NCBI GenBank assembly: GCA_020635035.1
Contig: JACKAO010000003.1
Span: forward strand, 437,442-501,441
Direction of reading: 5' to 3'
Origin: Calditrichia bacterium
GTDB taxonomy: Bacteria; Calditrichota; Calditrichia; Calditrichales; J004
Length of the DNA stretch: 64,000 nucleotides
The notes below the pieces were generated by a model. That model did no database searches and was not told where the DNA came from. It worked only from the letters and a program-made list of their open reading frames with translations. Positions 17,811-26,657 of this stretch are shown piece by piece. The translations under genes and the position numbers were made by a program. Each line of letters starts with the position of its first letter. The stretch's first letter is position 1.

Positions 17811-18113
17811 TTACAAACTCCTTAAACGATTTAATGATAAACAAATTTATCTGCTTTGTATTAAGATACAGTTAGCTTATCATTCTAATATTCTTTTGGA
17901 TTCAACATTGGATAAACGACTTTTATTTCTCTCCGGAGATTGACCTTTAATCATCATTATTAAATTGTAAATTTTATTCACAATAATTGATTCTTTTTGA
18001 AATCCAAAATAAGGACTTCAGCAAAAGACACAACGGTTTGATAAACAGTTCTAAATTGGCATTCGTCTTGCATAAGCGGTTGATATAAAATATTCATTTT
18101 AAAGGGAGTTTGT
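17811..18113. other. Divergent intergenic region, mgsA / outer-membrane barrel
   Basis: About 300 AT-rich bases without a plausible coding frame. The half near mgsA holds its ribosome-binding site. The right end holds the sigma-54-type promoter described separately and an AAAGGGAG Shine-Dalgarno before 18114. I see nothing else I can support. Confidence 0.6.
18056..18073 (+). promoter_or_regulatory. Sigma-54 (RpoN)-type promoter
   Basis: TTGGCATTCGTCTTGCAT contains the -24 GG (18058-18059) and -12 GC (18070-18071) exactly 12 bp apart, within TGGCA-N6-TTGCA. The predicted start of transcription is near 18083, about 30 bases before the ATG at 18114, a sensible leader length. Sigma-54 promoters need an AAA+ activator bound upstream; no such gene is in the window. 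Confidence 0.6.
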
Positions 18114-18773
18114 ATGAAGAAAGTATTGTTGCTTTCACTTATAGTTTTGTTTTTGCCGGGTGCTGTTTTTTCTGGTAATTATCAGTTGGGTGCAGATTTG
18201 GGTTACAGGGGGGGACTAAATATTTCCGCGAGCGGATTGGTCACAAATCTAGCCAAAGGTTTTCCTTTTTTTGTGCGTGCAGGATTATCTTATACAAGCA
18301 TTGATCCGGGAAAATCGGCAGCAGCGCGCAGGATTTTTATAAACAATGCAACCAATGGGACTCCGGAAAAAAACGGATCCATTTGGGATTTGCGATTTGA
18401 TCTGTTGTACAAAGTAAACTGGTTTTCATTGAAAAATGCCTATTTTTTTGCAGGGCCACGTTATGCATGGTTTAACGGAAATTTTAATTATGTCGGCGGA
18501 AATGAAAATTTCGATGTAACAAGCAGCGAATGGGGTTTTGGTGCCGGCCTTGAAACACATTATCCTGTCAGCAACAACATGAATCTTATTCTTGGTGCCG
18601 GTCTTGATTACTACAGCACAAATGTACTGAAAGGCCACGACACATCTTATAGTTCAGATGGCGAAATTATTAACGGCAGGGAAGATTATAATTATGATGA
18701 TGCCGATGGTGCAATCAACCAGCCCACTTTTGAACCGCGTCTGATTATCGGGTTAACCTACCTTTTAAAATAA
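18114..18773 (+). CDS. Outer-membrane beta-barrel protein
   Basis: 219 residues with a clear signal peptide (MKKVLLLSLIVLFLPGAVFSG). The mature part alternates short amphipathic strands with glycine and aromatic residues (YFFAGPRYAWFNGNFNYVG, GFGAGLETHYPVSNN) and ends in LIIGLTYLLK, a terminal strand typical of small 8-stranded barrels. It belongs to the broad OmpW/OmpX-like porin-fold group by pattern only. The promoter is sigma-54-like (18056-18073) and the Shine-Dalgarno is AAAGGGAG. Function unknown; its conditional promoter suggests a stress- or nutrient-regulated surface protein. Confidence 0.75.
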   Translation: MKKVLLLSLIVLFLPGAVFSGNYQLGADLGYRGGLNISASGLVTNLAKGFPFFVRAGLSYTSIDPGKSAAARRIFINNATNGTPEKNGSIWDLRFDLLYKVNWFSLKNAYFFAGPRYAWFNGNFNYVGGNENFDVTSSEWGFGAGLETHYPVSNNMNLILGAGLDYYSTNVLKGHDTSYSSDGEIINGREDYNYDDADGAINQPTFEPRLIIGLTYLLK

Positions 18774-18801
18774 AACGAAGGGCCGGTCCGGTAAGTAACT
18801 C

Positions 18802-19209
18802 TTACCCATGTTCCGGGTCGGCTGCTTCAACGATTAACAGGAGACCTTTGATTTGCAGTATTTTCAAACGGTCTCCTTTTTTTATTTTTCCTGAATGAGT
18901 CAACTGCGCTTTCCAGATTTCTCCATTGTATAGAACTTTACCGGTATGTTGAAAATTGTATGCTGCAGTACATGTTTTGCCCGCCATCAGACTGGCATCA
19001 TTTGAATCAGGAACGATATAAGAACGCCAGGTAAAAAAATACAGGATTATATCTTTAATGATATCTAGTGCAATTATAGCAAAAGCCAACCAGTTTGGAA
19101 GGTTGATGAAATACCAGATGCTGTAAATGGCAAAGACAAGCACAGACAACTCTATCAGCTGAAATTTAATATAGCGAAGAATTGTGCCGCGCTCTTTCAT
19201 CGAAGCCAT
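18802..19209 (-). CDS. Short NfeD-like membrane protein
   Basis: 135 residues. Two hydrophobic helices (about 13-35 and 38-60) are followed by an OB-fold-like beta domain: LMAGKTCTAAYNF, TGKVLYNGEIWKA, IKKGDRLKILQIKGLLLIVE. This is the NfeD C-terminal pattern. NfeD proteins usually pair with a flotillin- or stomatin-type protein or a ClpP-like protease, and none is adjacent here. It lies 17 bp after the helicase gene on the same strand and is probably co-transcribed. A hairpin with GGTAAG/CTTACC arms overlaps its 3' end near 18790-18815 but has no T run. Confidence 0.75.
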   Translation of the reverse strand: MASMKERGTILRYIKFQLIELSVLVFAIYSIWYFINLPNWLAFAIIALDIIKDIILYFFTWRSYIVPDSNDASLMAGKTCTAAYNFQHTGKVLYNGEIWKAQLTHSGKIKKGDRLKILQIKGLLLIVEAADPEHG

Positions 19210-19226
19210 AATAAATCTTTAAGCGG

Positions 19227-22200
19227 TTACTCAAATAATTCCAGGATATCGTTTTTGCTTAAGGACTTAAAGAATGTTTCTTCTGTGGAAATGAGTGATT
19301 CAACAAGTTCACGTTTGCTTTGTTGCAATTTAAGAATTTTTTCTTCCACACTGTCTTTTGATATCAGCTTGTAGGCAAAAACCTTACGGGTTTGGCCGAT
19401 GCGATAGGCGCGGTCCGTAGCCTGCATTTCAACTGCCGGATTCCACCATGGATCATAATGAATCACATAATCGGCTGCTGTTAAATTAAGCCCGGTTCCC
19501 CCGGCTTTAAGGCTGATTAAAAATGTACGTACGCTGTCGTCTTCCTGGAAACTTTTTACGGCTCCCTGGCGATCTTTAGTTGAACCGTCCAGATAGGAGT
19601 AGGCAATCTTCTGCTCATCAAAATACCGCTTTATTATCTGCAGCATCTGGACAAACTGACTGAAGATAAGCACTTTGTGGTTTTCTGATATAATTTCTTC
19701 GACCATTTCTTTAAGTGCATCAAACTTACCTGAGTTATCACTGAATGATGAGCTTATCAATCCCGGGTGGCAGGCAATCTGGCGCAACTTGGTCAGGCCT
19801 TCGAGCACCTTGAATTTCGATTTGTTAAGGCCTTTTGATTCAATTTCTTCAAGGATATTATCACGATAGCTTAAGCGCCATTTGTCATACAATGCCTGCT
19901 GAGCATCGGACATTGGTGAAAAAGTGATACTCTCAACTTTGGGTGGAAGTTCTTTAGCCACATCTTCTTTTGTACGGCGCAGAATAAATGGGAATATCAG
20001 TCGCTTAAGGGTATCGGCAACCTGGACATTCTGTTCTTTTTCAATCGGACGCATAAAAGTGTCTTTAAAGAAATTCTGATCGCCAAGAAGGCCCGGGCTG
20101 ACAAAAGCAAATTGAGCCCACAAATCCATTGTGTTGTTTTCAACAGGTGTTCCTGTTAATGCAAGGCGATTTTGCCCTTCCAGCAGTCTTACTGCTTTAG
20201 ATGTTTCAGATGCCGGATTTTTAATGTTCTGTGACTCATCAAGAATGATATAATTGAAAGACATATCTTTTAGAAAAGTAACATCCCGGCGCAGATGGCC
20301 ATAGGTAGTTAAGACAAGATTGTATTTTTTTAAACGCCGTGTATCTTTTGAGCGTCTTGTGCCATAATGAACCAGGTAAGTTAAATGTGGTGCAAAACGC
20401 CCGATCTCGCTGACCCAGTTAAAGATAACGGATGTCGGTGCAATAATAATGCTGGTAGATTTGGGATCGATATTAACAATATTGTTTAATAAGCATAATG
20501 TCTGAATAGTTTTTCCTAGCCCCATATCATCCGCAAGAATACCGCCGAATGAAAAATCTTTAAGGAAGTTAAGCCAGTCGTATCCCGCTTTTTGATAATC
20601 ACGTAACTCGCCATTAAAATTATCAGGTAATTTATAAGCTTTTATTTTGTCAAATTTATCCAGTTTCTGCAGCTTTTCCTGGCTCATTAAGTCGAGCGTT
20701 TTTGAATCTGCTTCAGATAACAGCTTATCAACAAAAGTCATGTGGTGATTGGCAAAACGGATGCTGTTGTCATCTACTTTGCCGAAGTTGATCATATAGT
20801 TGAATTTTTCGATCAGCTTTTGCGGCAATCGGGCGATTGTTCCGTCACGAAGTTTAACATATTTTTTCTGTGCACGCAGAGCTTTTTTAAGTTCTTCAAG
20901 ACTGACCGGAACTCCGTCAAATTCAAGATTTAATTCTATGTCGAACCAGTCTGTTTCTGAAGAAATATTTACACCAAAGTCCGCCCGGGCACGTTTTACA
21001 CGAAAGCGCACCAGGCTTTCTTCTCCAAGAATTTCGAATCCCTGTTCAGCGAGCTTTGGCAGACCGTCAAACAACCACTCCAGCGAATCTTCAAATGTAG
21101 CGTAAAATAATCCGGGGGTGTCTTCAACTATGCCGCTGTCCAGAACTTTTTCACGCTGAATCTGCTCCATGTCCATATCGCGGTGAACGCGTATTATCTG
21201 CGATGTTTCATGGTCATATTGCAGGAACTGATCATTGCTCTGGCTGAAGGCGATCTCGATATTCTCGTACATAAATGCCAGAGATACCACAAGCTGATCG
21301 TCCATTTCTTCGATATAGAGACGACTTGCTGCTACATCATGTATTTCATGTACTTCAATTCCCGGCGGGAAATCCACATAAGGAAAGATTGGTAATTTTG
21401 CCAGGTAATCGGAAATAAAGGAATGGTACTCATCCTTTGTTAAACCGATCTGAAGTTTTTCATCGACAAACGATTTAATGTATGAGTAACTCAGCGGGAA
21501 ATCGCAGGTGTAAAGTTTTCCTTCCCTGTAAAACCAGATCGGGTTTACTGTTAGAATATTGGCTTTCTGATCAATCGGCACTTCTTCTTCATCACGCTGA
21601 AAATAGGGCTGAAAGCGGTAACATGTTTCATCGCTGATCAGTTTAAAACGCAGTTTCCACGGCTTTCTTCCAAAACGTATACGCGTGCCTATAGAGCCGT
21701 CTTCATTTTTTATATGTAATTCGCTAAGACGCAAAAGGTTAAAAATTTGCCCGGCATCCAGGCCAAACTTGAGATAGCTTGTTTCAAGCCGGCCGCGGAA
21801 ATAAACAGAAGACTGCTGTGACTGCAGCCGTTCGAGATAAGAAATGGCAATCAGGTCACCTGAAGTTCTGAAAACATTCTGCGCGGATAATTCATTGAAA
21901 GACGGTTCCTGGACACGGCCATAGGTTCCGTCTTTTTTCATATATACTTTAACAGGTTTGATATTCCAGTAATTTTCAGTGATGTGAATGATGTAAATCA
22001 ATTTCCAGCGCACTTCCTGTGAGAAATCGCTGTCTACCTGTTGAATAGCAATAAGTTTTTCAAAATATTCGCGCCAGTTTGTACTTTCAACCTGTTCATT
22101 TTCTTCGACTGCGCTCTGATCTTCAATAACTTTAAGAGCAACGGCAACGGCGTGTTTACATACATATTTGTAAGGGCATGTGCAACTGCTCGAAAAAGAG

Positions 22201-22385
22201 TTGCCGTCAACTACAAGGCGTGTTACATAAGGGTATGTGCCATGAACAGTAGCCATTACAGACAGGTTGTCGGTCTGTTTTATTTTTACGCGTCCGTCTT
22301 TAAAATAGTCCAGGCCTTGCCGGAAAATAATGTCAGGTACTTTGTCTTTTAAATCTTTAATATCGATCTTCAAAATGATCTCCAA
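19227..22385 (-). CDS. SWIM zinc-finger SNF2-family helicase
   Basis: 1,052 residues. An N-terminal SWIM finger is formed by C68, C70, C76 and H78 (CTCPYKYVCKH). A long bacterial SNF2-associated region follows. The two RecA-like lobes occupy about 590-1040: motif I ADDMGLGKT near 617, motif II LDESQN (DESQ instead of the common DEAH or DEAQ), motif III ALTGTPVENN, motif V SLKAGGTGLNLTAADYV and motif VI DRAYRIGQTRKV. It is expected to be an ATP-driven DNA translocase acting on protein-DNA complexes. Bacterial relatives are often general housekeeping or accessory remodelers of unknown target. It heads a unit with the NfeD-like gene. Confidence 0.92.
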   Translation of the reverse strand: MEIILKIDIKDLKDKVPDIIFRQGLDYFKDGRVKIKQTDNLSVMATVHGTYPYVTRLVVDGNSFSSSCTCPYKYVCKHAVAVALKVIEDQSAVEENEQVESTNWREYFEKLIAIQQVDSDFSQEVRWKLIYIIHITENYWNIKPVKVYMKKDGTYGRVQEPSFNELSAQNVFRTSGDLIAISYLERLQSQQSSVYFRGRLETSYLKFGLDAGQIFNLLRLSELHIKNEDGSIGTRIRFGRKPWKLRFKLISDETCYRFQPYFQRDEEEVPIDQKANILTVNPIWFYREGKLYTCDFPLSYSYIKSFVDEKLQIGLTKDEYHSFISDYLAKLPIFPYVDFPPGIEVHEIHDVAASRLYIEEMDDQLVVSLAFMYENIEIAFSQSNDQFLQYDHETSQIIRVHRDMDMEQIQREKVLDSGIVEDTPGLFYATFEDSLEWLFDGLPKLAEQGFEILGEESLVRFRVKRARADFGVNISSETDWFDIELNLEFDGVPVSLEELKKALRAQKKYVKLRDGTIARLPQKLIEKFNYMINFGKVDDNSIRFANHHMTFVDKLLSEADSKTLDLMSQEKLQKLDKFDKIKAYKLPDNFNGELRDYQKAGYDWLNFLKDFSFGGILADDMGLGKTIQTLCLLNNIVNIDPKSTSIIIAPTSVIFNWVSEIGRFAPHLTYLVHYGTRRSKDTRRLKKYNLVLTTYGHLRRDVTFLKDMSFNYIILDESQNIKNPASETSKAVRLLEGQNRLALTGTPVENNTMDLWAQFAFVSPGLLGDQNFFKDTFMRPIEKEQNVQVADTLKRLIFPFILRRTKEDVAKELPPKVESITFSPMSDAQQALYDKWRLSYRDNILEEIESKGLNKSKFKVLEGLTKLRQIACHPGLISSSFSDNSGKFDALKEMVEEIISENHKVLIFSQFVQMLQIIKRYFDEQKIAYSYLDGSTKDRQGAVKSFQEDDSVRTFLISLKAGGTGLNLTAADYVIHYDPWWNPAVEMQATDRAYRIGQTRKVFAYKLISKDSVEEKILKLQQSKRELVESLISTEETFFKSLSKNDILELFE

Positions 22386-22560
22386 AAACTTTTTATAAGC
22401 AATAGGGCAAGATTAAACTTCAATATAATACATTAATTTTTTGAGTTCAAAATGATTTTTTTATTTTTACGATGTCTTTGTAAATTATTTAAAGTTTTCT
22501 AATGATAAATCAATAAAATCCCTGAAAATGTTAACCTTGAGCGGAGTTTGACATTAATTT

Positions 22561-23652
22561 ATGAGTTTTACAAAGAACGATATATTTAAAAACTTTACCC
22601 TGGGTTTTATACCCATCCTTGTTTTTTTAGCTGCAGATTATATCTATGGTCCGATGACAGGTATCATTGTAGCGATAATCTTCGGATTGGCTGAAATGAT
22701 TTATTTTTATATCAAGAACAAACAGATAGAAAAATTCATACTTTTTGATATCGGGCTGCTGGTGATTTTCGGGGGAGTTTCTCTTGTTCTTCGTAATGAG
22801 CTGTTTTTTAAAATTAAACCGGCTGTGCTGGAAGCTATCCTTGTTATTGTACTTGGTATCCATGGATTTACCAACACACCTTTATTGCTGTTGATCGGAA
22901 AACGCTATATGGGAAAGATGCAAATATTACCGGCTCAGCAGCAAATGATGAAAATGCTGGCCAAATTATTGTGTGTGATCATGCTGTTCCATGTTATTTT
23001 GATTGTATGGTCAGCATATTACTGGAGCCATGAAGCCTGGGCATTTGTATCCGGGGGATTGTTTTACATTTTGATAGCCTTTGTTTTTGGAATTCAGTTT
23101 TTTTATATCCGCTTTAAAAATAAAAAAAGACCAGTATCCACAGCTCTGCATGATGAAGAATGGTTTGATCTTGTTGATGAACAGGGCAGAGTAATTGGTA
23201 AAGCTCCAAGAAGTAAAGTTCATGGTGATCCATCCCTTTTGCATCCGACAATCCATATTCACATTTTTAACAAGCAGGGACGGCTTTTTCTGCAAAAACG
23301 GTCATCGGCAAAAGATCTTTTTCCAGGACGTTGGGATACTGCGGTGGGCGGACATGTAAGCAGTGGTGAAAATATACGCAGTGCAATGATACGCGAAGCA
23401 AAAGAAGAATTGGGTGTGGATGCTGCTAAAGCTGAGCCGCTATTCCGCTACGTGATGCGTAATAAATATGAAAGTGAACTTGTTAATACGTTCAGACTGG
23501 TAAGCAATGGTCCTTTTAAAATAAATAAAGAAGAGATTGATCAAGGACGTTTCTGGACTGTTTTTGAAATCAGAAAAAGTCTTGGACAAAATATTTTTAC
23601 ACCCAATTTCGAGCAGGAATTTGCCCTGCTTCAAAAGTCAGGATTAATATAA
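22561..23652 (+). CDS. YciB/IspZ-like membrane domain fused to NUDIX hydrolase
   Basis: 363 residues. Residues 10-185 form about five or six membrane helices with the layout of the septation protein IspZ/YciB (FIPILVFLAADYIYGPMTG; FKIKPAVLEAILVIVLG). After a basic linker, residues 200-360 are a NUDIX domain of the isopentenyl-diphosphate-isomerase/YfcD type: LLHPTIHIHIFN, LQKRSSAKDLFPGRWD, and a complete Nudix box from G264 and E270 to REAKEELG (278-285). The frame is continuous, so this is a real fusion. The NUDIX half should face the cytoplasm. The substrate may be a prenyl or other diphosphate (inference). No good Shine-Dalgarno; divergent from the helicase. Confidence 0.85.
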   Translation: MSFTKNDIFKNFTLGFIPILVFLAADYIYGPMTGIIVAIIFGLAEMIYFYIKNKQIEKFILFDIGLLVIFGGVSLVLRNELFFKIKPAVLEAILVIVLGIHGFTNTPLLLLIGKRYMGKMQILPAQQQMMKMLAKLLCVIMLFHVILIVWSAYYWSHEAWAFVSGGLFYILIAFVFGIQFFYIRFKNKKRPVSTALHDEEWFDLVDEQGRVIGKAPRSKVHGDPSLLHPTIHIHIFNKQGRLFLQKRSSAKDLFPGRWDTAVGGHVSSGENIRSAMIREAKEELGVDAAKAEPLFRYVMRNKYESELVNTFRLVSNGPFKINKEEIDQGRFWTVFEIRKSLGQNIFTPNFEQEFALLQKSGLI

Positions 23653-23983
23653 TCTGATTAATTCAGTTAAAGAATTGGACAATATTATATCGGCGTATTC
23701 ATTTCCTGCCGGATAAATTTTAATTATAACTTCGAATCAAACATTTCTAAAATTTCTGCAATAAACAGAACTCAATGATAGTTATAGATATATCGGTTGA
23801 TAATGGTGACGCAATCAACCCTGTTTATTGTCCTTTCCGGCTGTTTTCTAAAGCCTTGAAAGTAAATAAATTGAAAGATAAACCTGACTCTAACAGTATG
23901 GTGACATAGGGTTGTCACCTGGAATTTTTATAATAAAAATAATTAATATTTAAAACCAGGGTATTACAATACGGACTAATTTT
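23653..23983. other. Intergenic control region of the RND efflux operon
   Basis: About 330 bases with no credible ORF. It contains the 20-bp palindrome at 23900-23919 (listed separately) and very AT-rich sequence downstream of it (about 23924-23955) that could hold a promoter. I do not see a consensus -35/-10 pair I would defend, nor a terminator for the preceding gene. Confidence 0.5.
23900..23919. promoter_or_regulatory. Candidate operator palindrome
   Basis: GGTGACA (23900-23906) and TGTCACC (23913-23919) form a perfect 7-6-7 inverted repeat, 65 bp before the TolC start. Size and symmetry suit a dimeric repressor such as TetR or MarR, which often control RND pumps. No such regulator gene is adjacent. 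Confidence 0.4.
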
Positions 23984-25546
23984 ATGCGACAGATTCTATT
24001 TATTTATTTCGGATTATTTCTTTGTTATGGTTCTGTGTTTTCACAAAACTACAATACAAATCCTGATAGTGCTCTGCAGATTATTCTAAGCAAGATTGAT
24101 GGGGCGAAACTCACACTCGCTCAGGCCCAGCAAATTGCCATGGAAAATTCTGCGGAAATAAAAGAGAACAAAGCCAGGCTTGATGCTGCGGAAGCGGTGG
24201 TGCAGAGAGAAAGGGGTATTTTTGATCCTGAACTTTTCGCGCGCCTGGAATATATAAAACAAAATCAGCCCAGTGCTTCATTTTTTGCAGGTGCTGATGT
24301 TCTTTCAACCCGGCAAACAAATGGCTTAGCGGGAATTCGGATGAATCTTCCGATAGGTACCTACCTGGAAGCATCATTAAATTCAACTCGTCTGAAAACG
24401 AATTCATCTTTTGCGGCACTAAATCCGCAATATGATTTGTTCGGACAGTTAACTTTGCGCCAACCCCTTCTTAACGGATTCATGGCTTCATCCCGAAAGC
24501 AGTTGTCCAGTGCCGAAAAAGCATTGGATGCCGCCAGGGAAACCTATCAACAGGCGGTTATTGATTTTACTGCTCAGATCGAAAGCAGCTACTGGGATCT
24601 TTATGCTGCAGAAAGAGATTATGCAGTTCAGTATCTGGTTCGCGACCGGGCACAAGCTATTCTTGATGAAACAAAAATCAGGGCTAAGACCGGCCTTGTC
24701 GGGCCCGGACAAGTCGCCAATGCGGAAGTCTTTTTAGCTGAGCAGGAATTGTTACTCATTGATAGGCAGGAACAACTGGACCAGCTTTCTGATAAATTTG
24801 CAGCATCAATCGGACAACGTCCCGCAGAAAATAAAACCCGTTTTATAATGACAAGCAAACCATCGTCTTCTTTCGAAACAGGAAATGTTGATGCCCTTGT
24901 GGCTCAGGCTGTTGAAAAAAACCGCCAGTTGCAGGCGATTCAAAATGAAAAAGAGAGTTTGAATCTGTTGGCAAATGCTGCGGATTGGGAAGCTTTACCA
25001 AGTATTGATCTTCTTGGATCGCTGGGCAGCAGCGGTTTATCAGGTTCGGCGCAGGATGTGTTATTTGGCGGTCAGGTCTTCCGTTCTTCAGTGGATGGTG
25101 ATTTTAGTGATGCTCTTAGCCAGGTGACGAAGCGTGACTATCCATCATGGAGTGTGGGAATCGAAATAAGTTATCCGATTGGTTCACGCAGCGGCCGTGG
25201 AGAACGAAATCGCTTGCAGGCACAGGTTGTGCAAAGTGAACAACGTTATATTTCCGCAAAACGTACCCTGGAAGAACAGATCAGAAGCACCTGTCGTGAG
25301 TTACAGAACGGTTCTCGCAGACTCGATATTGCCAGGAATGCGGTCGGTGCAGCACAGGAGCAAGTCCGAATCGGTTTAATCGAATATCGAAATGGCCGCA
25401 GCACAGCTTTTGAACTTGTAAGGCTCGGAGCCGATTTTGCTGCCGCTCAGCAGCGCTACTCTCAGGAACTTGTAAGAAATGCAAAAGCAGCAGCCAAATT
25501 AAAACAATTAACTTCCGGTACTTTTGAGCCGGAAAAGACCAATTGA
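23984..25546 (+). CDS. TolC-family outer-membrane efflux protein
   Basis: 520 residues with a signal peptide (RQILFIYFGLFLCYGSVFSQ). The two repeated halves rich in long amphipathic helices are typical: LAQAQQIAMENSAEIKENKARLDAAEA, a beta segment with GTYLEASLNSTR, FGQLTLRQPLLNG, and a second half with SVGIEISYPIG and VRIGLIEYRNGRSTAFELVR. It forms a trimeric outer-membrane channel for the adaptor and permease encoded next (15-bp and 1-bp gaps). It is somewhat longer than average because of an insertion around 340-375 (a Gly/Ser-rich stretch before YPSWSVGIE). Confidence 0.93.
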   Translation: MRQILFIYFGLFLCYGSVFSQNYNTNPDSALQIILSKIDGAKLTLAQAQQIAMENSAEIKENKARLDAAEAVVQRERGIFDPELFARLEYIKQNQPSASFFAGADVLSTRQTNGLAGIRMNLPIGTYLEASLNSTRLKTNSSFAALNPQYDLFGQLTLRQPLLNGFMASSRKQLSSAEKALDAARETYQQAVIDFTAQIESSYWDLYAAERDYAVQYLVRDRAQAILDETKIRAKTGLVGPGQVANAEVFLAEQELLLIDRQEQLDQLSDKFAASIGQRPAENKTRFIMTSKPSSSFETGNVDALVAQAVEKNRQLQAIQNEKESLNLLANAADWEALPSIDLLGSLGSSGLSGSAQDVLFGGQVFRSSVDGDFSDALSQVTKRDYPSWSVGIEISYPIGSRSGRGERNRLQAQVVQSEQRYISAKRTLEEQIRSTCRELQNGSRRLDIARNAVGAAQEQVRIGLIEYRNGRSTAFELVRLGADFAAAQQRYSQELVRNAKAAAKLKQLTSGTFEPEKTN

Positions 25547-25561
25547 TGGAGGAAACCCTGG

Positions 25562-26656
25562 ATGTTTAAATCTGGAAAATTTAAAAAAATCAGTGTGATT
25601 ACATCAGGACTGCTTTTAATTGCTGTCCTGTCAGGCAGTTGTTCAAAGGGGCCGGGCGGCGGTGGATTTTCCATGCCACCAACACCTGTTGAAACTGTTT
25701 CAGCCGAACCGCAGACAATTGTTGATCGCTTTGAAGCAGTTGGTACAATTGAAGCTGAAAACTCAGTTAGTATTGTTTCAGAAATTGACGCGGTTGTGGA
25801 AAGTCTTCCGTTTCATGAAGGCGATGCTATAAAAAAAGGTAATCTGATTGCACAGCTTGATGATTCCCAGCTTTCTGCAGAACTCAACCGTGCCACAGCG
25901 TTACGCGATCAAAGTAAAGCCAATTACGAGCGGATAAAATCTGTTGTTGATCAGGGTGCCGGGGCTCGGCAGGATTTAGATGATGCACATGCTGCATTAA
26001 AAGTTGCGGAAGCCAATCTTGGCTTAGCGAAAGCCCGGTTCGCTAAAACCCGTATTCTGGCGCCGTTCAGCGGTAAGATTGGTGCGCGTCAGGTTAGCCC
26101 CGGGGCATTCTTAAGAACGGGACAGGTTATTACCGATCTTGCACAAATTGATCATTTACGAATCAATTTTTCTGCACCGGAACGCTTCCTGAGCAAGCTG
26201 AAGCAGGGTGCACGTGTTAAAGTTTCCACAACGGCTTACCCGGGTTATGAGCTGCAAGGTGAAATCAATGTGATTGAACCGGTGCTTGACAGCGCCACAC
26301 GCAGTGCACGTATCATTGCAGTACTGGATAATCCGGGAGAGCGTTTTAAACCGGGTATGTCTGCCAATATCAGTGCAGTACTCAATCAGCGTGATAATGC
26401 ACTGACAATCCCCAATGAAGCTGTGTTTGTTAATGGCGATCAGTCCTTTGTGTTTATGGTTAAGAAGGACAGTACTGTTGCCAAATCTGCTGTTACTTTA
26501 GGAAGCCGGATGGCCGATGTTGTAGAAGTGCTCAGCGGTTTAAATGAAGGTTCGGTTGTGGTAAGAGCCGGTCATCAAAAATTATATGATGGTGCGCGTG
26601 TTCATCCGGTTAAATCAAATGCAGCCGCTGCGCAAACATCAACAATGGAGAAGTAA
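25562..26656 (+). CDS. RND efflux periplasmic adaptor lipoprotein
   Basis: 364 residues; GATGGAGGAAA lies before the ATG. The leader ends in LSGSC, a lipobox with Cys about 22, followed by a Gly-rich linker. The adaptor (membrane-fusion, HlyD/AcrA) domains are in order: biotinyl-lipoyl half (VSIVSEIDAVVESLPFHEGDAIKKG), a short helical hairpin (about 105-160), the second lipoyl half (RILAPFSGKIGARQVSPGAFLRTG), a beta-barrel and a membrane-proximal domain (ALTIPNEAVFVNGDQSFVF). It bridges the inner-membrane pump and TolC-like channel. Confidence 0.93.
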   Translation: MFKSGKFKKISVITSGLLLIAVLSGSCSKGPGGGGFSMPPTPVETVSAEPQTIVDRFEAVGTIEAENSVSIVSEIDAVVESLPFHEGDAIKKGNLIAQLDDSQLSAELNRATALRDQSKANYERIKSVVDQGAGARQDLDDAHAALKVAEANLGLAKARFAKTRILAPFSGKIGARQVSPGAFLRTGQVITDLAQIDHLRINFSAPERFLSKLKQGARVKVSTTAYPGYELQGEINVIEPVLDSATRSARIIAVLDNPGERFKPGMSANISAVLNQRDNALTIPNEAVFVNGDQSFVFMVKKDSTVAKSAVTLGSRMADVVEVLSGLNEGSVVVRAGHQKLYDGARVHPVKSNAAAAQTSTMEK

Positions 26657-26657
26657 T

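Noticed and set aside
18782..18827. Terminator between the barrel gene and the NfeD-like gene
   Set aside because: A hairpin is possible (GGTAAG/CTTACC plus outer wobble pairs) but it overlaps the NfeD coding end and has no T run.
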